Of a stretch of DNA of 64,000 nucleotides, positions 10,762 through 22,134 are shown piece by piece (position 1 is the first letter of the stretch; every line of letters starts with the position of its first letter). The stretch is from Diadophis punctatus similis (Eukaryota > Chordata > Lepidosauria > Squamata > Dipsadidae), in assembly GCA_023053685.1 (NCBI GenBank), contig JALIGW010000004.1, positions 78,763,361 to 78,827,360 of the forward strand. Direction: 5' to 3'. A program made the translations under genes and the position numbers. The notes under the pieces are model-generated. The model was not told the origin of the DNA. It worked only from the letters and a program-made list of their open reading frames with translations, and searched no databases.

Positions 10762-11477
10762 CAGGGGTGAAATGCTACCGGTTTGGCCCGGTTCGGGCGT
10801 ACCGGTAGCGGCAGCCGCTGGTGGTTCAGAGAACCGGTAGTGGCGGCACCAGTGCGAGGCTCCGCCCACCCACCCGGACGTCGCCACTTTCTTTTTTTAA
10901 CCCTCTGAACATGTGCAAAGCCTTCTGTGTGCACGACGATGGCGTGCGTGCGCTTCTGAACCGGTAGGGAAGGTACCGTATTTTTCGGAGTATAAGACGC
11001 ACCTTTTTCCTCCCTAAAAGTGGATGAAAATTTGGGTGAGTTTTATACTTTGAATGTAGCTTTTTTTCCAGCCCTAACTAGATGCCAACAGATCTTCCCA
11101 GCTCTTACCTTGCAGGCTTTTTCATTGTTACTCTCTCCAAAGAATGTTTTTCCAGCCCTAAGTCTTTGCAGAATTTTTTTTCATTGCTCTACTTGCTCTG
11201 AATAAGTTTTTTTCTAGCCCTAACCAGGTGCTAACTATCTTCCCAGCTCTTACTGGCTTGCAGGCTCTTTCATTGTTACTCTCTCAGAAGAAGGTTTTTT
11301 TAAGTCCTAACCAGGGGATAAAATAATGTGCTGAAGCTGACCAGACTAAGGATGCTAGCTAGATGAATACCTGGTACAGATTGTTTTCCCCTATTTTCCT
11401 CCCCAAAAACTAAGGTGCGTCTTATACTCCGGTGCGTCTTATACTCCGAAAAATACTGTAAGTAGATTTCACCGCTG
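10762..11477. mobile_element. MITE-A (GAAAT subtype) with MITE-E inside
   Basis: CAGGGGTGAAATGCTACC to GATTTCACCGCTG, flanked by GTGAAGGT and GTGAAGAT. Confidence 0.8.
10976..11458. mobile_element. MITE-E nested in MITE-A
   Basis: CCGTATTTTTCGGAGTATAA to CGAAAAATACTG, flanked by TA. Close in length and sequence to the copy at 7184. Confidence 0.88.
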
Positions 11478-11485
11478 GTGAAGAT

Positions 11486-11655
11486 GACACACAAGCAAGT
11501 GTTGGAGTGTATAAAACCACACACGTCACTAGTGGGAAGGCAAAAATCACAAAATTCCAGCAATGTCATGCCATCAAGCTCACTGGAAAAAGCAGTTATG
11601 TTCAGAACAGTCAGAAACGAAATCGTAAAAAAATAACAATAATAATAACTCCATG
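11486..11655. other. Unassigned, possibly BovB-derived
   Basis: Short open frame without a recognised domain between a MITE and CR1. Confidence 0.3.
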
Positions 11656-12095
11656 TGACATGATAGCAGCCTTCCAATCTTTGAGGGGCAGTCACGGAGA
11701 AAAGGGGGTGAACCTATTCACCCAAGGACCTGAAGGCAAGACAAGGAGTAATGGAATTTAATCCTGTTCTTAGCCACCAGCAATTCATGATCTGAACCAG
11801 GTATGTCTCAACACCAAAGACTGAACTGAAGGCAGGACAAGAAACAATGGATGGAAACTGACCAAGGAGAGAAGCAACCTGGAACTAAGGAGAAACTTCC
11901 TAACAGTGAGAACAATTGATCAGTGGAATGGCTTCCTTTCAGAAGTTGTGGATGCTCCATCCCTGGAGGTTTTAAGAAAAGATTGGACAGCCATTTGTTC
12001 GGCATGGTGTAGTGTTTCCTGCTTGAGCAGAGGGCTGGACTAGAAGACCTCCAAGGTCCCTTCCAACTCTTGTTATTCTGTAATTCTCTAATCCA
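11656..12095 (+). mobile_element. CR1/L3-type LINE end with BovB sliver inside
   Basis: Two CR1 segments (11656-11758 and 11826-12095) overlap by about 25 bp of the same consensus (GAAGGCARGACAAG), with a minus-strand BovB sliver between them at 11759-11825. Confidence 0.75.
11759..11825 (-). mobile_element. BovB sliver, empty site for MITE-E
   Basis: Reverse complement of the 7134 BovB region around its MITE-E insertion, but continuous across GAGACATACCTGG. Confidence 0.85.
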
Positions 12096-12674
12096 ATTGC
12101 TTCCAGTTCAGCTTGGTAAAGAACTTGTCTTTCAAAATTACACCCCTTTGGTCCAGAAAGTCTCTGCTCATTAACCTCTAAATCCAGATATTTTTCTTCC
12201 CAAAGCTAATACTTTCATTTTTGAAATCTTCGTTTTGATGGCTCCGGTTGGTAAAAACATTCCATAACCCAGAAGGTGTTGGGTTTTTTTTGTTCCTTTG
12301 ACCAAATTATTCACTTTTGATTGCCTGTCAACTTCAATCCTTGGTTTGCCTAGCAGAGGGAGGTGGACTCTGTTAACACATTTTTTTTTCCACGAGTGCC
12401 CAGGAGCCATGGCATTCAACGTGACCCTTGTTAATCGGGGCGACAGTCAATCCGACATGAAATTCAAATTGTGCATTCTCGTGATATTGAATGGCTTTGC
12501 TTGGAACAGATTTAGTTTGACTCTTCAGCCAAACCTGTCTGATATGGTTGACCTGTTTAGCGTAGCCCTTAGCATCACTAGAATACATGGGCGCCTCCAT
12601 CACAACCAGAAACTATTCTTTTGGAAAATTATTACTGTTATTATTCTCATTTAAAAGGCCAGAATGTGATAGAA
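12096..12674 (-). other. Unassigned minus-strand reading, possible retrocopy
   Basis: Two adjoining minus frames (12373-12603 and 12171-12419) read as a continuous protein-like sequence with stops. I do not recognise the family; a decayed retroelement or processed pseudogene is possible. Confidence 0.3.
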
Positions 12675-13179
12675 CAGCGATGGCGAACCTTTTTTGGTTC
12701 GCGTGCCAAAAGGGTGTGTGTGAGCGCTCTAGTGCATGCACACAACCACCACCCCGCGCTGCCCCCTGCGCATGCGCACCCCCCGCCCTCGCGCAAGCGC
12801 AAAGGCCTCACTGAAGCCTGGGACGGTGAAAACGGCAAAACGGGCAAACCGGAAGTTCGGAAAAACGCACCCGTTGGGCTGTTTCTCACACTCCGGGGCT
12901 TCAGGAAGCTTCCCTGAACCCTCCAGAGTGAGAAAAACAGCCCAACAGCAAACCGGAAGTGCGTTTTTCCAAACTTCCGGTTTGCCCATTGGGCCTTTTT
13001 TTGTACTCCGGGGTTTCAGGAAGCTTCCCTGAAGCCTCCAGAGGGCGAAACGGCCTTCCCTAAGGCCGAAAATCAGCTGGCCAGCGCACTGGAGCTGACA
13101 TAGGGCAATACCTCGCGTGCCCTCCGATATGGCTCCACATGCCACCTGTGGCACGCGTGCCATAGGTTTGCCATCACTG
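12675..13179. mobile_element. MITE-B, 505 bp
   Basis: CAGCGATGGCGAACCTTTTT to GGTTTGCCATCACTG, flanked by TGATAGAA and CAATAGAA. An internal GGGGCTTCAGGAAGCTTCCC segment is duplicated. Confidence 0.85.
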
Positions 13180-13370
13180 CAATAGAATGTCTCACAGGCT
13201 CTGAGAAAGGAGGGGAGGAAGAATTGTTGGTCCAAGGAACAGCTAAGCTCAGAGGAAGGAAGGACAGTCAGGGTACCTCTGCCTAAATTACCCTAGGAAT
13301 AAGTTAAATAACATAATTGTGTTGACAGGCTTCCAGGACTCTGCTACATTTCTCCACTAATAATATACAA

Positions 13371-13533
13371 GATTCTCCAAGAAGTGGTTTGCCCTTGCCT
13401 TCTTCCTTCGGCTGAGAGAGATGGACTGGCTCAAAGTCATCCAGCTGTCTTAACGTTCATTGCAGGACTAGAACTCACCGTCTCCTGGTTTCTAACTTGT
13501 CGCCTTAACTACTGCACTGAACTGGTTCTCCTT
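13371..13533 (-). mobile_element. MIR/CORE-like tRNA SINE
   Basis: Reverse copy: head AGTTAAGGCGACAAGTTAGA, B-box GAGTTCTAGTCC, core GATGACTTTGAGCCAGTCC. Same family as 50866 and 58011. Confidence 0.65.
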
Positions 13534-13562
13534 ATACAAATTTGAAAATATAAATTATATGT

Positions 13563-13798
13563 GAGCCGCGGTGGCGCAGTAGTTAGAGTGCAGTACTGCA
13601 AGCTACTTCTGCTGACTGCCGGCTGTCAGCAGTTCGATTCTCACTGGCTCAAAGTTGAGTCAGCTTTCCATCCTTTTGAGGTGGGTAAAATGAGGACCCA
13701 GATTGTTGGGGGCAATATGCTGACTCTGTAAACCGCTTAGAGAGGGCTGGAAAGCACTATGAAGCGGTATATAAGTCTAAGTGCTACTGCTAGTGCTA
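13563..13798 (+). mobile_element. Sauria-type SINE
   Basis: A-box GGTGGCGCAGTAGTTAGAG, B-box AGTTCGATTCTC, tail AAGTCTAAGTGCTACTGC. Confidence 0.9.
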
Positions 13799-13812
13799 TA
13801 TATGACCTAGAA

Positions 13813-14383
13813 CAGGGGTCCCCAACCTGGGGGCCGGAGCCCATTACTGGGCTGTGGCCTATTCGCAACCAGGCCATGTGAGTGGGGGGGGCACGTGCAT
13901 ACAAGCCCACTAGCGCAAGCGGCCCGCTGCTCGTGTGGCCCGGTTCCATTCTCCCTCCTCCTAGGCGGGCCGCCAAGCCGTCTGCTCCCGGTGTTCCAAA
14001 AGAGGAGCGGTGAGAGCAGAGGCTGAGTGGGACGTGTGAGCCTTGCTCATCTTTGCTAACTCACCAAGGCTGCCTGAGCAGGACACCCAATCCGCTTTTG
14101 GCGCATCGGGCAGCCTCCGTGAGTCTGAAGGCGCATGAGACTGCGCCCCCAAAGTCTTCTCTTCCCTACCCCCAAAAGCTGTTTGCAAACGGACGAAAGG
14201 CTTCGGGGGAGCGATCTTGCGCTACTTCAGGCCTTTGCAAAAGCTTTTGGCATGGAGAAGCCTGAAAGAGCATGAAACCGTACCCCAAAACCATGAGTGA
14301 ACTGCGCCAGCTCACCACTCACGTGGCTCGGTTCCCCTCTCTCCCCAGTTGGCCCGTCAAGTCGTAAAGGATGGGGACCACTG
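13813..14383. mobile_element. hAT-like MITE (CAGGGGTCCCC type)
   Basis: CAGGGGTCCCCAACC to GGATGGGGACCACTG, flanked by ACCTAGAA and ACCTACAA (one mismatch). GC-rich interior. Confidence 0.82.
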
Positions 14384-14516
14384 ACCTACAACACTGAATT
14401 GTCAATGCATGTTTTTCCTCAATGTTTGCATTCAACATACGAGAAAGAAAAGTATTTTTAAAGCACCGTTTTCTTGTTTAAGATTACTTATCTTATGATC
14501 ATTTTATTACTTATTA

Positions 14517-14860
14517 TGACATGATAGCAGTGTTCCGATATCTCAGGGGTTGCTATAAAGAAGAGGGAGTCAAGCTATTCTCCAAAGCACCTGAAGGCAG
14601 GACAAGGAACAATGGATGGAAACTAATCAAGGAGAGAAGCAATCTAGAACTAAGGAGAAATTTCCTGACAGTTAGAACAATTAACCAGTGGAACAACCTG
14701 CTTCCAGAAGATGTGAATGCTCCAACACTGGAAGTTTTTAAGAAGAGATTGGACAACCATTTGTCTGAAGTTGTGTAGCTTTCCTGCCTAAGCAGGGGGT
14801 TGGATTAGAAGACCTCCAAGGTCCCTTCCAACTCTGTTATTCTGTATTTTCTGCATTTGA
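14517..14860 (+). mobile_element. CR1/L3-type LINE 3' end
   Basis: An 85-codon uninterrupted RT end (RRNFLTVRTINQWNNLL) and the AGACCTCCAAGGTCCCTTCC tail. Confidence 0.88.
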
Positions 14861-14861
14861 G

Positions 14862-15575
14862 TCAAGCTATTCTCCAAAGCACCTGAACAAGAAGCAATGG
14901 GTGGAAACTAATCAAGGAGAGAAGCAACCTAGAACTAAGGAGGAATTTCCTGACAATTAGAACAATTAACCAGTGGAACGGCTTGCCTCCAGAAGTTGTG
15001 GATGCTCCAACACTGGAAATTTTTAAGAAGATGTTGGATAACCATTTCTCTGGAATGGTATAGGGCAGTGATGGCGAACCTATGGCACGGGTGCCACAGG
15101 TGGCACGTGGAGCCATATCTGCCGGCACACAAGCCGTTGCCCTAGCTCAGCTCCAGCATGCATGTGAGTGCACGCCAGCTGATTTTTGGCTCACGCGGAG
15201 GCTCTGGGAGGACGATTTTGGCCTCCAGAGGGCCTCCGGGGTGGTGGAGGGAGCGTTTCTGCCCTCCCCAAGCTCCAAGAAAGCCTCTGGAGCCTGGGGA
15301 GGGCAAAAAACGGGCCTACTGGGCCCACTGGAAGTCGGGAAACGGGGGAGTGGGGGGGTCATGCACGCATGCACAGGGGGGTGGGGCAAGTGGGGGGCTT
15401 TGAATTATGGGTGTGGGCACGCACGAGCGTGCGATAACGCGTGCGCACACTATTTTGTCACCCGAGGGAAAAAAGGTTCGCCATCACTGGTATAGGGTTT
15501 CCTGCCTGAACAGGGGGTTGGACTAGAAGACCTCCAAGGTCCCTTCCAACTCTGTTCTCCTATTCTATTCTATTA
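14862..15575 (+). mobile_element. CR1/L3-type LINE end split by MITE-B
   Basis: Second CR1 end in tandem with the one before. It is cut at GGTATAGGG by the MITE-B at 15066-15489 and resumes TTTCCTGCCTGAACAGGG. Confidence 0.85.
15066..15489. mobile_element. MITE-B, perfect 8-bp duplication in CR1
   Basis: CAGTGATGGCGAACC to GTTCGCCATCACTG, flanked by GTATAGGG on both sides. Confidence 0.93.
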
Positions 15576-15702
15576 TCTCCAGCCAAATCTTTTTTTCTTA
15601 AAAACTATACATAAAGTTTGTAAAGGTCAATTTCTTATTATAAACCAGGGCGTTTGGTAGCCCCTTAAATTTATCTATCCAGACTTACGCTTTTTTTTAA
15701 TA

Positions 15703-16808
15703 CAGGTAGCCCTCAAGTTACAACCATTTGTTTAGTGACTGTCAGAAGTTACAACGGAACTGAAAAAAGTGACTTAGGACCAGTTTTCAAACTTAGGACC
15801 ATGGCAGCATCCCCATGGTCACATGATCAAAATTCAGACACTTGGCAACCGACTCAGATTTATGACGGTGGCAGTGTCCCGGGGTCATGTGATTCCCCCT
15901 TTACAACCTTCTGATAAGCAAAGTCAGGGGCGGGTTCCTAATTTTTTTACTACCACTCTGTGGGTGTGGCTTATTTTGTGGGTGTGGATTGCTAGCCATG
16001 TGACTGGGTGGGCGTGGCTTGCTGGCCATGTGACCGGCTTGCCGGTCATATATTAGTTATTTCAGAGAGATGTTACTACTATTTTTGCTATTTTATACCT
16101 TCATGAAAAGCTTTGCATACAAAGTGCATGTTACACCATGGCAACACAGCAACCTTTATATGCAGAAAATGCTATAGTTAAAAGACAAGCAAGTCTCATA
16201 CAGCATTTTTGGTTTCAGTCATGGATTCCTTAGACAAAAATATTGAGGACTGTTAAAAGAACAGTATCTTTTAACAGTCCTCAATGTTTTCATCTAAAGA
16301 ATAACAGTATAAAACTCTATAAAATTAACAGTATAAAAGGTTAAGCTTTCGGAAAACGCCCACTTTGGGAAGCTTTAGGCAAAAGCGAAGGAAAAGTGTC
16401 ACATGCGAGCTTCTTATTATTTTCAAGCAAAGGGACGGGGAAAGACTTAATTGTCAGGTTTCTGGGCATGCACAGAAGAAATTTTTTTAAAAAATTAAAA
16501 AAAAACTTTTTAAAAAAATGGCGGCGCCCAGGCACCGGCAACTGACCGCACCGGTACTGTGACGTCACCAGCGGGCCGCTACCGGTGCTATAGAGTGGAC
16601 CGCACTGGTAGGAACCCACCACTGAGCAAAGTCAATGGGGAAGCCCTGTTCACTTAACAACCATCTTACTACTTAACAACCGCAGTGATTCGTTTAACAA
16701 CTGTGGCAAGAAAAGATGTAAAATGGGACAAAAAACTCACTTAGCAACTGTCTTACTTAGCAATGGAAATTTTGGGCTCCATTGTGCTCGTAAGTCGAGG
16801 ACTATACC
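15703..16808. mobile_element. MITE-D split by MITE-A
   Basis: CAGGTAGCCCTCAAGTTAC to GTCGAGGACTATACC. Interrupted at 15925-16624. Confidence 0.82.
15925..16624. mobile_element. MITE-A, 700 bp, perfect 8-bp duplication
   Basis: CAGGGGCGGGTTCC to AACCCACCACTG, flanked by AGCAAAGT. It contains an 18-bp-arm hairpin at about 16242-16284 (ATTGAGGACTGTTAAAAG and complement). Confidence 0.88.
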
Positions 16809-16964
16809 TTTATTGTTATTATTTTATTTGTGAGTTTTTAAAAAAGCAAAAAGGCATTCCTAAAATTGATCTAAGGGATGTTGGCAGTTACCAAATCCCA
16901 GATACCTGCACACAGGTATGAATGGCCTGGCTAATCGTACGAATGTCCATTCTCTTTTACTTAC

Positions 16965-17097
16965 CGACGGTAGCAGCCGTGCCTGGAAAAAACCGCTCTT
17001 CGCAGAATTGCTTCAAAAAGGCCGTTTTTCCCACAGCTGAATTCCCCACCAGAACTATCTTGAATATACGATCCGGAGCCGTGCGGAACGCTTCATC
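16965..17097 (-). CDS. CRACR2A: CRACR2A coding exon 12: Rab domain P-loop
   Basis: Residues 493-536 plus one base. [19 protein letters not shown] holds the G1 P-loop GNSAVGKT (510-517) with the phosphate-binding Lys516 and Thr517. [15 protein letters not shown] carries the switch I threonine (T535). The acceptor is GTGTGAAG with a weak pyrimidine tract and the donor G|GTAAGT. A cluster of the Rab effector/switch residues is intact, so nucleotide binding is expected. Confidence 0.95.
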
Positions 17098-17520
17098 CTT
17101 CACACAAGCACAAATATTAGGTGTTTAGGGTTGCATTGTTAGGCATAGGATAAAAAAAGGATGCATAGAAATGGCTGGTTCATATTCTTATGAAAAAATC
17201 AAACAGTTGTGATTTGATGTTAATGCCTTGGTTTTACTGCAACAGAGGGAGTCGGACGTCAATGCTTCTTTTTCTGTTTTCTTTATCCTCCTTCACTTCT
17301 CTTCCCCCTCTTCCTCCCCACCGTTTTCCTACTTACTTTTGTATTTTGCATCTTATTTTATCTTTTAACTCAATACAAATGTTAAACCAGGAGGATAAAG
17401 AAGAATGCAATGTATAAATGAGAAATGGCTAGGCGATTCTTTTATATGAGATTAATAAGAAAATGATTGATCATGATAAAGATGATAGTATTTGCGCCTT
17501 GGGTGCAATCACAAAACAAC
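17098..17520. other. Intron, no feature seen
   Basis: AT-rich; no exon or repeat recognised. Confidence 0.5.
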
Positions 17521-17762
17521 TGAGCCGAGGTGGCGCAGTGGTTAGAGTGTAGCACTGCAGGCTACTTCAGCTGACTGCTAGCTGCAGTTCAGCTGTTCAA
17601 ATCTCACCGGCTCAAGGTTGACTCAGCCTTCCATCCTTCTGAGGTCGGTAAAATGAGGACCCAGATTGTTGGGGGCAATATGCTGAACTCTGTAAACCGC
17701 TTAGAGAGGGCTGTAAAGCACTATGAAGCAGTATATAAGTCTAAGTGCTATTGCTATTGCTA
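17521..17762 (+). mobile_element. Sauria-type SINE
   Basis: Full-length: GCCGAGGTGGCGCAGTGG at 5', TAAGTGCTATTGCTATTGC at 3'. Confidence 0.92.
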
Positions 17763-18423
17763 ACTGGAGCACCACTTGAACACTGTTGGCATTGACAAAA
17801 TTCTTCATCGGCCAATTGCAGAAGGCAGCTTTACTCGGAACAGCTTACATCCTGTGACGATATCTGTAACACCATTAAACATCCAGATCTGCCTATCCCA
17901 GGTTCTTGGGAAGGTCTCAGTAGGTGGATAAAAATGCTAAATTCAGCCTTGAACATCTGGCTAACTGTGCGACGAACCAAAATAACAATGATAAAAGATT
18001 AAAATACAGGATGTACAATATAATAACACAAAGCATTAAAAGTTAAAACAATGCAATATAGTTTGCTTAGAGTAGGAAGTCTCGCTGCTGTCCTCCTGAT
18101 AAATTTCTATTCCTGAGTTTTAAATTTCTCTTCGATTAGAAGCAAGAGATTTATGCTTCCACATTTTTCATTTTACATCTTTGTAATATTAATGTAACCT
18201 CAGAATAAGGAAAATGCACCTTTCTTTACATTTTTCCAGTCATATATAAAGGTGATTGTTCAAAGCTATCCACATGTGATTTAAACTTTTTACAGGAGAG
18301 ACCGAAATATTTATTACAATTTTACTCGGAACTAATAATGAAAGAGCTAATGTACTGCTGTTGCTTTCTTTACCTAACTTTATATCTAGAAGATAGGTGT
18401 ATTCTCATTGTAAATTTTTAGAA
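17763..18423. other. Intron, AT-rich, possible R4-type trace
   Basis: The first 200 bases read weakly like an R4-type LINE end (HLNTVGIDKI), broken. The rest shows nothing. Confidence 0.3.
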
Positions 18424-18735
18424 ACTTGAAGGGCTACCACAAACAAGAGGGAGTCAACCTATTTTCCAAAGCACATAAAGGCAGGACAAGAAGCAATGGA
18501 TGGAAACTAAGCAAGGAGAGAAGCAACCTAAAACTAAGAAGAAATTTCCTGACAGTTAGAACAATTAAGCAGTGGAACGACTTACCTGCAGAAGTTTTGG
18601 GTGCTCTAACACTGGAGGATTTTAAGAAGAGATTGGGTAACCATCTGTCTGAAATGCTATAGGGTTTCCTGCTTGAGCAGGGGGTTGGACTAGAAGACCT
18701 CCAAGGTCCCTACCAACCCTGTTATTCTTTTAATT
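18424..18735 (+). mobile_element. CR1/L3-type LINE 3' end
   Basis: 78-codon frame, RRNFLTVRTIKQWNDLPAEV, and CCTCCAAGGTCCCTACC tail. Confidence 0.87.
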
Positions 18736-18881
18736 TTGTCAAAATGCATTTCATCCAAAATAAAATCTAAAATCTGCGAGAAAACAACCCACCTCTGAGA
18801 GCACCAAGGACCCCATAGTTCAACCGTAAGCTACAAATATTCTCTTCTGTAAAATCTAAATAATTCAGTTTTGTTCCTTAC

Positions 18882-19200
18882 ATTTGTCAGGGTTTCTTTC
18901 CCTATGGGCTCTTCCCTAGGTGAGGCGTGAGACTGTTCAACCTGTGGCTGCCGTTGGACTCCATTCACATCTGGTCCTCGTTCGTCTTCATCTTCTTCAG
19001 ACCACTGCATTAGTTGTCTCTCTGTCCTATTCAGAAGGTGTGGTAGATGGTCTTCTTCAATGGATATTAGCCTTCTGAAGAGCTTTCTCTGGCTCAGCCC
19101 CACAGGCTTAGCGGGCTCAGAATCTAATGAAAAATCCACATTCATACTAAGGGAGCTTCTTATTTGGGATGCGCTAAACGCCTCGTCTTCTGAAGGCTCG
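18882..19200 (-). CDS. CRACR2A: CRACR2A coding exon 11: acidic/proline linker, largest exon
   Basis: Completes residue 386 and codes 387-492. It holds LFRRLISIEEDHLPHLL, which matches the family's RRIIS-EEDPLPQLL block, then an acidic run EEDEDE and HASPREEPIGKE. The acceptor TTTCCAG and the donor AAT|GTAAGG are both clean. The first 30 residues and the segment from VNGVQRQ to EQSH are variable. It is the region that carries the vav1-binding proline-rich stretch in the long human form (knowledge); here prolines are few. Confidence 0.93.
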
Positions 19201-19528
19201 CTGGAAAGTGATTGGGAAAAACACAAACCCACAACTCAGTAATTTGTAACCTGGTGGAAATTTGAACGGTGCTTCATACTTTTCATACCTGAACTCAAAC
19301 ATAGTTGAGGAATATCCAGTACATGAACATTTTTCAAAGTATCGGAAGAATGTTCAAACCTTTGAAAGTCAGCGCATTTTCACTCTAATTCAAAGTTACA
19401 GATTATCCTTGATATCAATGAAACTCAACCATTAGGCGCCAATCAATAGAGTCACGTTTGATTTTTCGAAAGTTTTTGGACAAATTTGCTTCTCACCATC
19501 ACTTCAATGGTTGCTATAACCATTGGTT

Positions 19529-19802
19529 CAGTGGTGGCTTCCTACCGGTGCGGTCCAGTGCGCCGTTCCGGTAAGCACCCACCGATTGTGCAATTTGCGC
19601 GTGACGGCTCCGGTGCTGTCATCGCCGGTCCGTCACGCGGCGCCATCTTTTTTTTGAATTTTTGGCCTTTTTTTGCTTCCTGTGCATGCACGGAAGCAAC
19701 ATCGCGTGAGGGGACGCGTGCGCATAGTGAGCGTGCACACGCGTGAAATGTGATGATGCGCGCGCAGTGCACCGGTAGCAAGGTAAGAGGAACCCGCCCC
19801 TG
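19529..19802. mobile_element. MITE-A, perfect 8-bp duplication
   Basis: CAGTGGTGGCTTCC to AACCCGCCCCTG, flanked by CATTGGTT. Confidence 0.88.
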
Positions 19803-19856
19803 CATTGGTTCCTTTATGGAAAGATGTCTATGACTGACCAATTCATCTGTCTAGGA

Positions 19857-21371
19857 CAGTGATGGCGAACCTTTTTTTCCTCGGGTGCCGAAAGCGCGTG
19901 CTCGCACGCTATCGCGCATGCGCAAGTGCCCACACTTATAATTCAATCCCTGGGGAGGGCGAAAATGGTCTCCACCACCACCCGGGAGGCCCTCTGGAGG
20001 CCAGAAACAGCCCGTTTTCCAACTTCTGGTGGGCCTAGTAGGCCAAAGTGACCAGATTTTTTTATTTTTAAGCGGGACGGGGGGAGGGGCGCCTGGGTGC
20101 CGCCATTTGTTTTGCCCTCTGCGCATGCGCAGAGGGCAAAACAGCAAATGTCGGCATCCAGGTGAGGTGGGGTGGGGGGGAGGCGGGAGGGCGCTTGGAT
20201 GCCTGGAGCTCGCGACAGGTAAGCTGCCGGCTGCCTCCTTTCCCCGTCTCCTGCCTCCCATTCGTTGCTTGCCAGCCCGGCCGAAGGGGAGGCGGGAGGT
20301 GAGGAAAGGCCTCCCGAAAGGGAGGCAGGCTCCTTTCCTCGCCTCCCGCCTCCCCTTCGGCCGGGCTGGCAAGCAACGAACGGGAGGCGGGAGACGGGGA
20401 AAGGAGGCAGCCGGCAGCTTACCTGCTCCAAGCATCCAAGCGCCGCGGTCTCCCGGTCGCCCGCCCGGCCCCAGGGCAACGGCGGCAGCGAGGCGACGGG
20501 GGGAAGAAAGGGGAGGGGGACGAGGAAGGGCTGTTTGCACCGCTCGTAAGCTCACAGCAGCGGCGCCTCCGAGGGCGGGGCTAGGGATGGGGCGGGGGAA
20601 GGAGAGGAGGAGCAGCCACCCTTCCCCCTCCCCCCAGCTTCCAGCCGCCGCCGGAGGAGTCAACAACGCGGGACGCCCGCCCGCCGCCAACGCCGCCCAC
20701 AGCCGGCCCGAGCTGAGAGGCCTGCTGCTGCTGCCCCTGCGGCTGGGCCCCCAGTCCCGGCTGCCCCGGCGGCGGGAAGGCTGCGGCGGCGGCCCCGGCC
20801 GGCTGAGCCAGCGCCGGCCCGAGGGCCATCTTGGATGCAATTCCTTCCCTCGGGCCACCCCGCCCACCGTGACGCCGGCCGTTTCGAGAGGGCGGGGCTG
20901 CATCAGGCGCCTCTTCACCGCCCTCCAGTGCCCGCCAAAAGTTTAACTCCTCCCCCCAATCTCGCACGCCGCCCTTTCAGGCCGATTTTTTGAAAGAATG
21001 CCCTAGTCGTGCATTCTTTCAAAAAATCGGGACTTCTTAGAGGACGGGCGGGACGCGGGACAAATGATGAAAAAGCGGGTCTGTCCCGCCAAAATTGGGA
21101 CATCTGGTCACCTTATAGTAGGCCTATTTTCCGTTCTCCCCAGGCTCCAGAGGCTTCCCTGGAGCTTGGGGAGGGTGAAAACGCCCTCCCCCGCCTGCCG
21201 GAGGCCCTCTGGAAGCCGAAAACGCCCTCCCAGAGCCTCTGTGCGAGCCGAAAATCAGATGGCCAGAGTGCACATGCACGTTGGAGCTGAGCTAGGGCAA
21301 CGGCTCACGTGCCGGCAGATATGGCTCCGTGTGCCACCTGTGGCACGCGTGCCATAGGTTCGCCATCACTG
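19857..21371. mobile_element. MITE-B carrying a MITE-C
   Basis: CAGTGATGGCGAACC to GTTCGCCATCACTG, flanked by GTCTAGGA; the MITE-C at 20044-21115 is inside it. Confidence 0.92.
20044..21115. mobile_element. MITE-C, 1072 bp, GC-rich, perfect 8-bp duplication
   Basis: CAAAGTGACCAG to GGTCACCTTA, flanked by TAGTAGGC. Strongly CpG-rich, with open frames of 305 and 355 codons on opposite strands that are low-complexity by-products. Its 20210-20440 region is an inverted repeat around CCTTTCCTCGCC. Confidence 0.88.
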
Positions 21372-21518
21372 GTCTAGGACATATCAGAAAATATGAGAAA
21401 TTGAAACTCTTGTCATGTGACTTTTTACGTTTAGAACTTTCCCTTCAAATTAAATTTAATCCTGAGAAATTTAATTTTTAAACTTCTTTTTAATTTATTA
21501 TTATTGCCAAGGAAAATA

Positions 21519-22134
21519 CCGTATTTTTCGGAGTATAAGATGCACCTTCCCCCCCCAAAAAAGAGGGTGAAAATCTGGGTGCGTCTTATACTCCGAATGT
21601 AGCCTCGCCCAGCCTCTCAAACGGAGGTTTCAGAGGCTGAAAAACGGAGCTTCAAGCCTCTGAAACGGAGCTTCAGAAAAAAAGCCTCCGAAATGGAGCT
21701 TCATACTCTGAAACGGAGCTTCGGAATAAAAGCCTCTGAAAGGAGCTTCAGACTCTGAAACGGAACTTCAGAAAAAAAGTCTCTGAAATGGAGCTTCATA
21801 CTCTGAAACGGAGCTTCAGAAAAAAAGCCTCTGAAATGGAGCTTCATACTCTGAAACGAAGCTTCAGAATAAAAGCCTCTGAAAGGAGCTTCAGACTCTG
21901 AAACGGAGCTTCAGAAAAAAAGCCTCTGAAATGGAGGTTTCAGAGGCAGAAAAAATAGCAAGGCACAGAGCTCACAACCAATGAACCTGTTGCTAAAATC
22001 TACCTCTGGGAACAGCTGATTGGGGGTATTCTGGGAGGCCGAGCCACCCGCCAATCAGCTTTTTTCTTATTTTCCTCCCCAAAAACTAAGGTGCGTCTTA
22101 TACTGCGGTGCGTCTTATAGTCCAAAAAATACAG
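21519..22134. mobile_element. MITE-E variant with internal minisatellite
   Basis: CCGTATTTTTCGGAGTATAA to CCAAAAAATACAG, flanked by TA. The interior (21615-21950) is a tandem array of about 29-bp units around TCTGAAACGGAGCTTCAG. Confidence 0.85.

Noticed and set aside
13563..13640. tRNA genes at SINE heads
   Set aside because: A- and B-box-like motifs belong to dispersed SINEs with long bodies and BovB-like tails; no clean cloverleaf or terminator.
19851..20946. 305- and 355-codon frames on opposite strands
   Set aside because: Same GC-rich MITE-C; the longest frame even runs across the junction into the host MITE-B.
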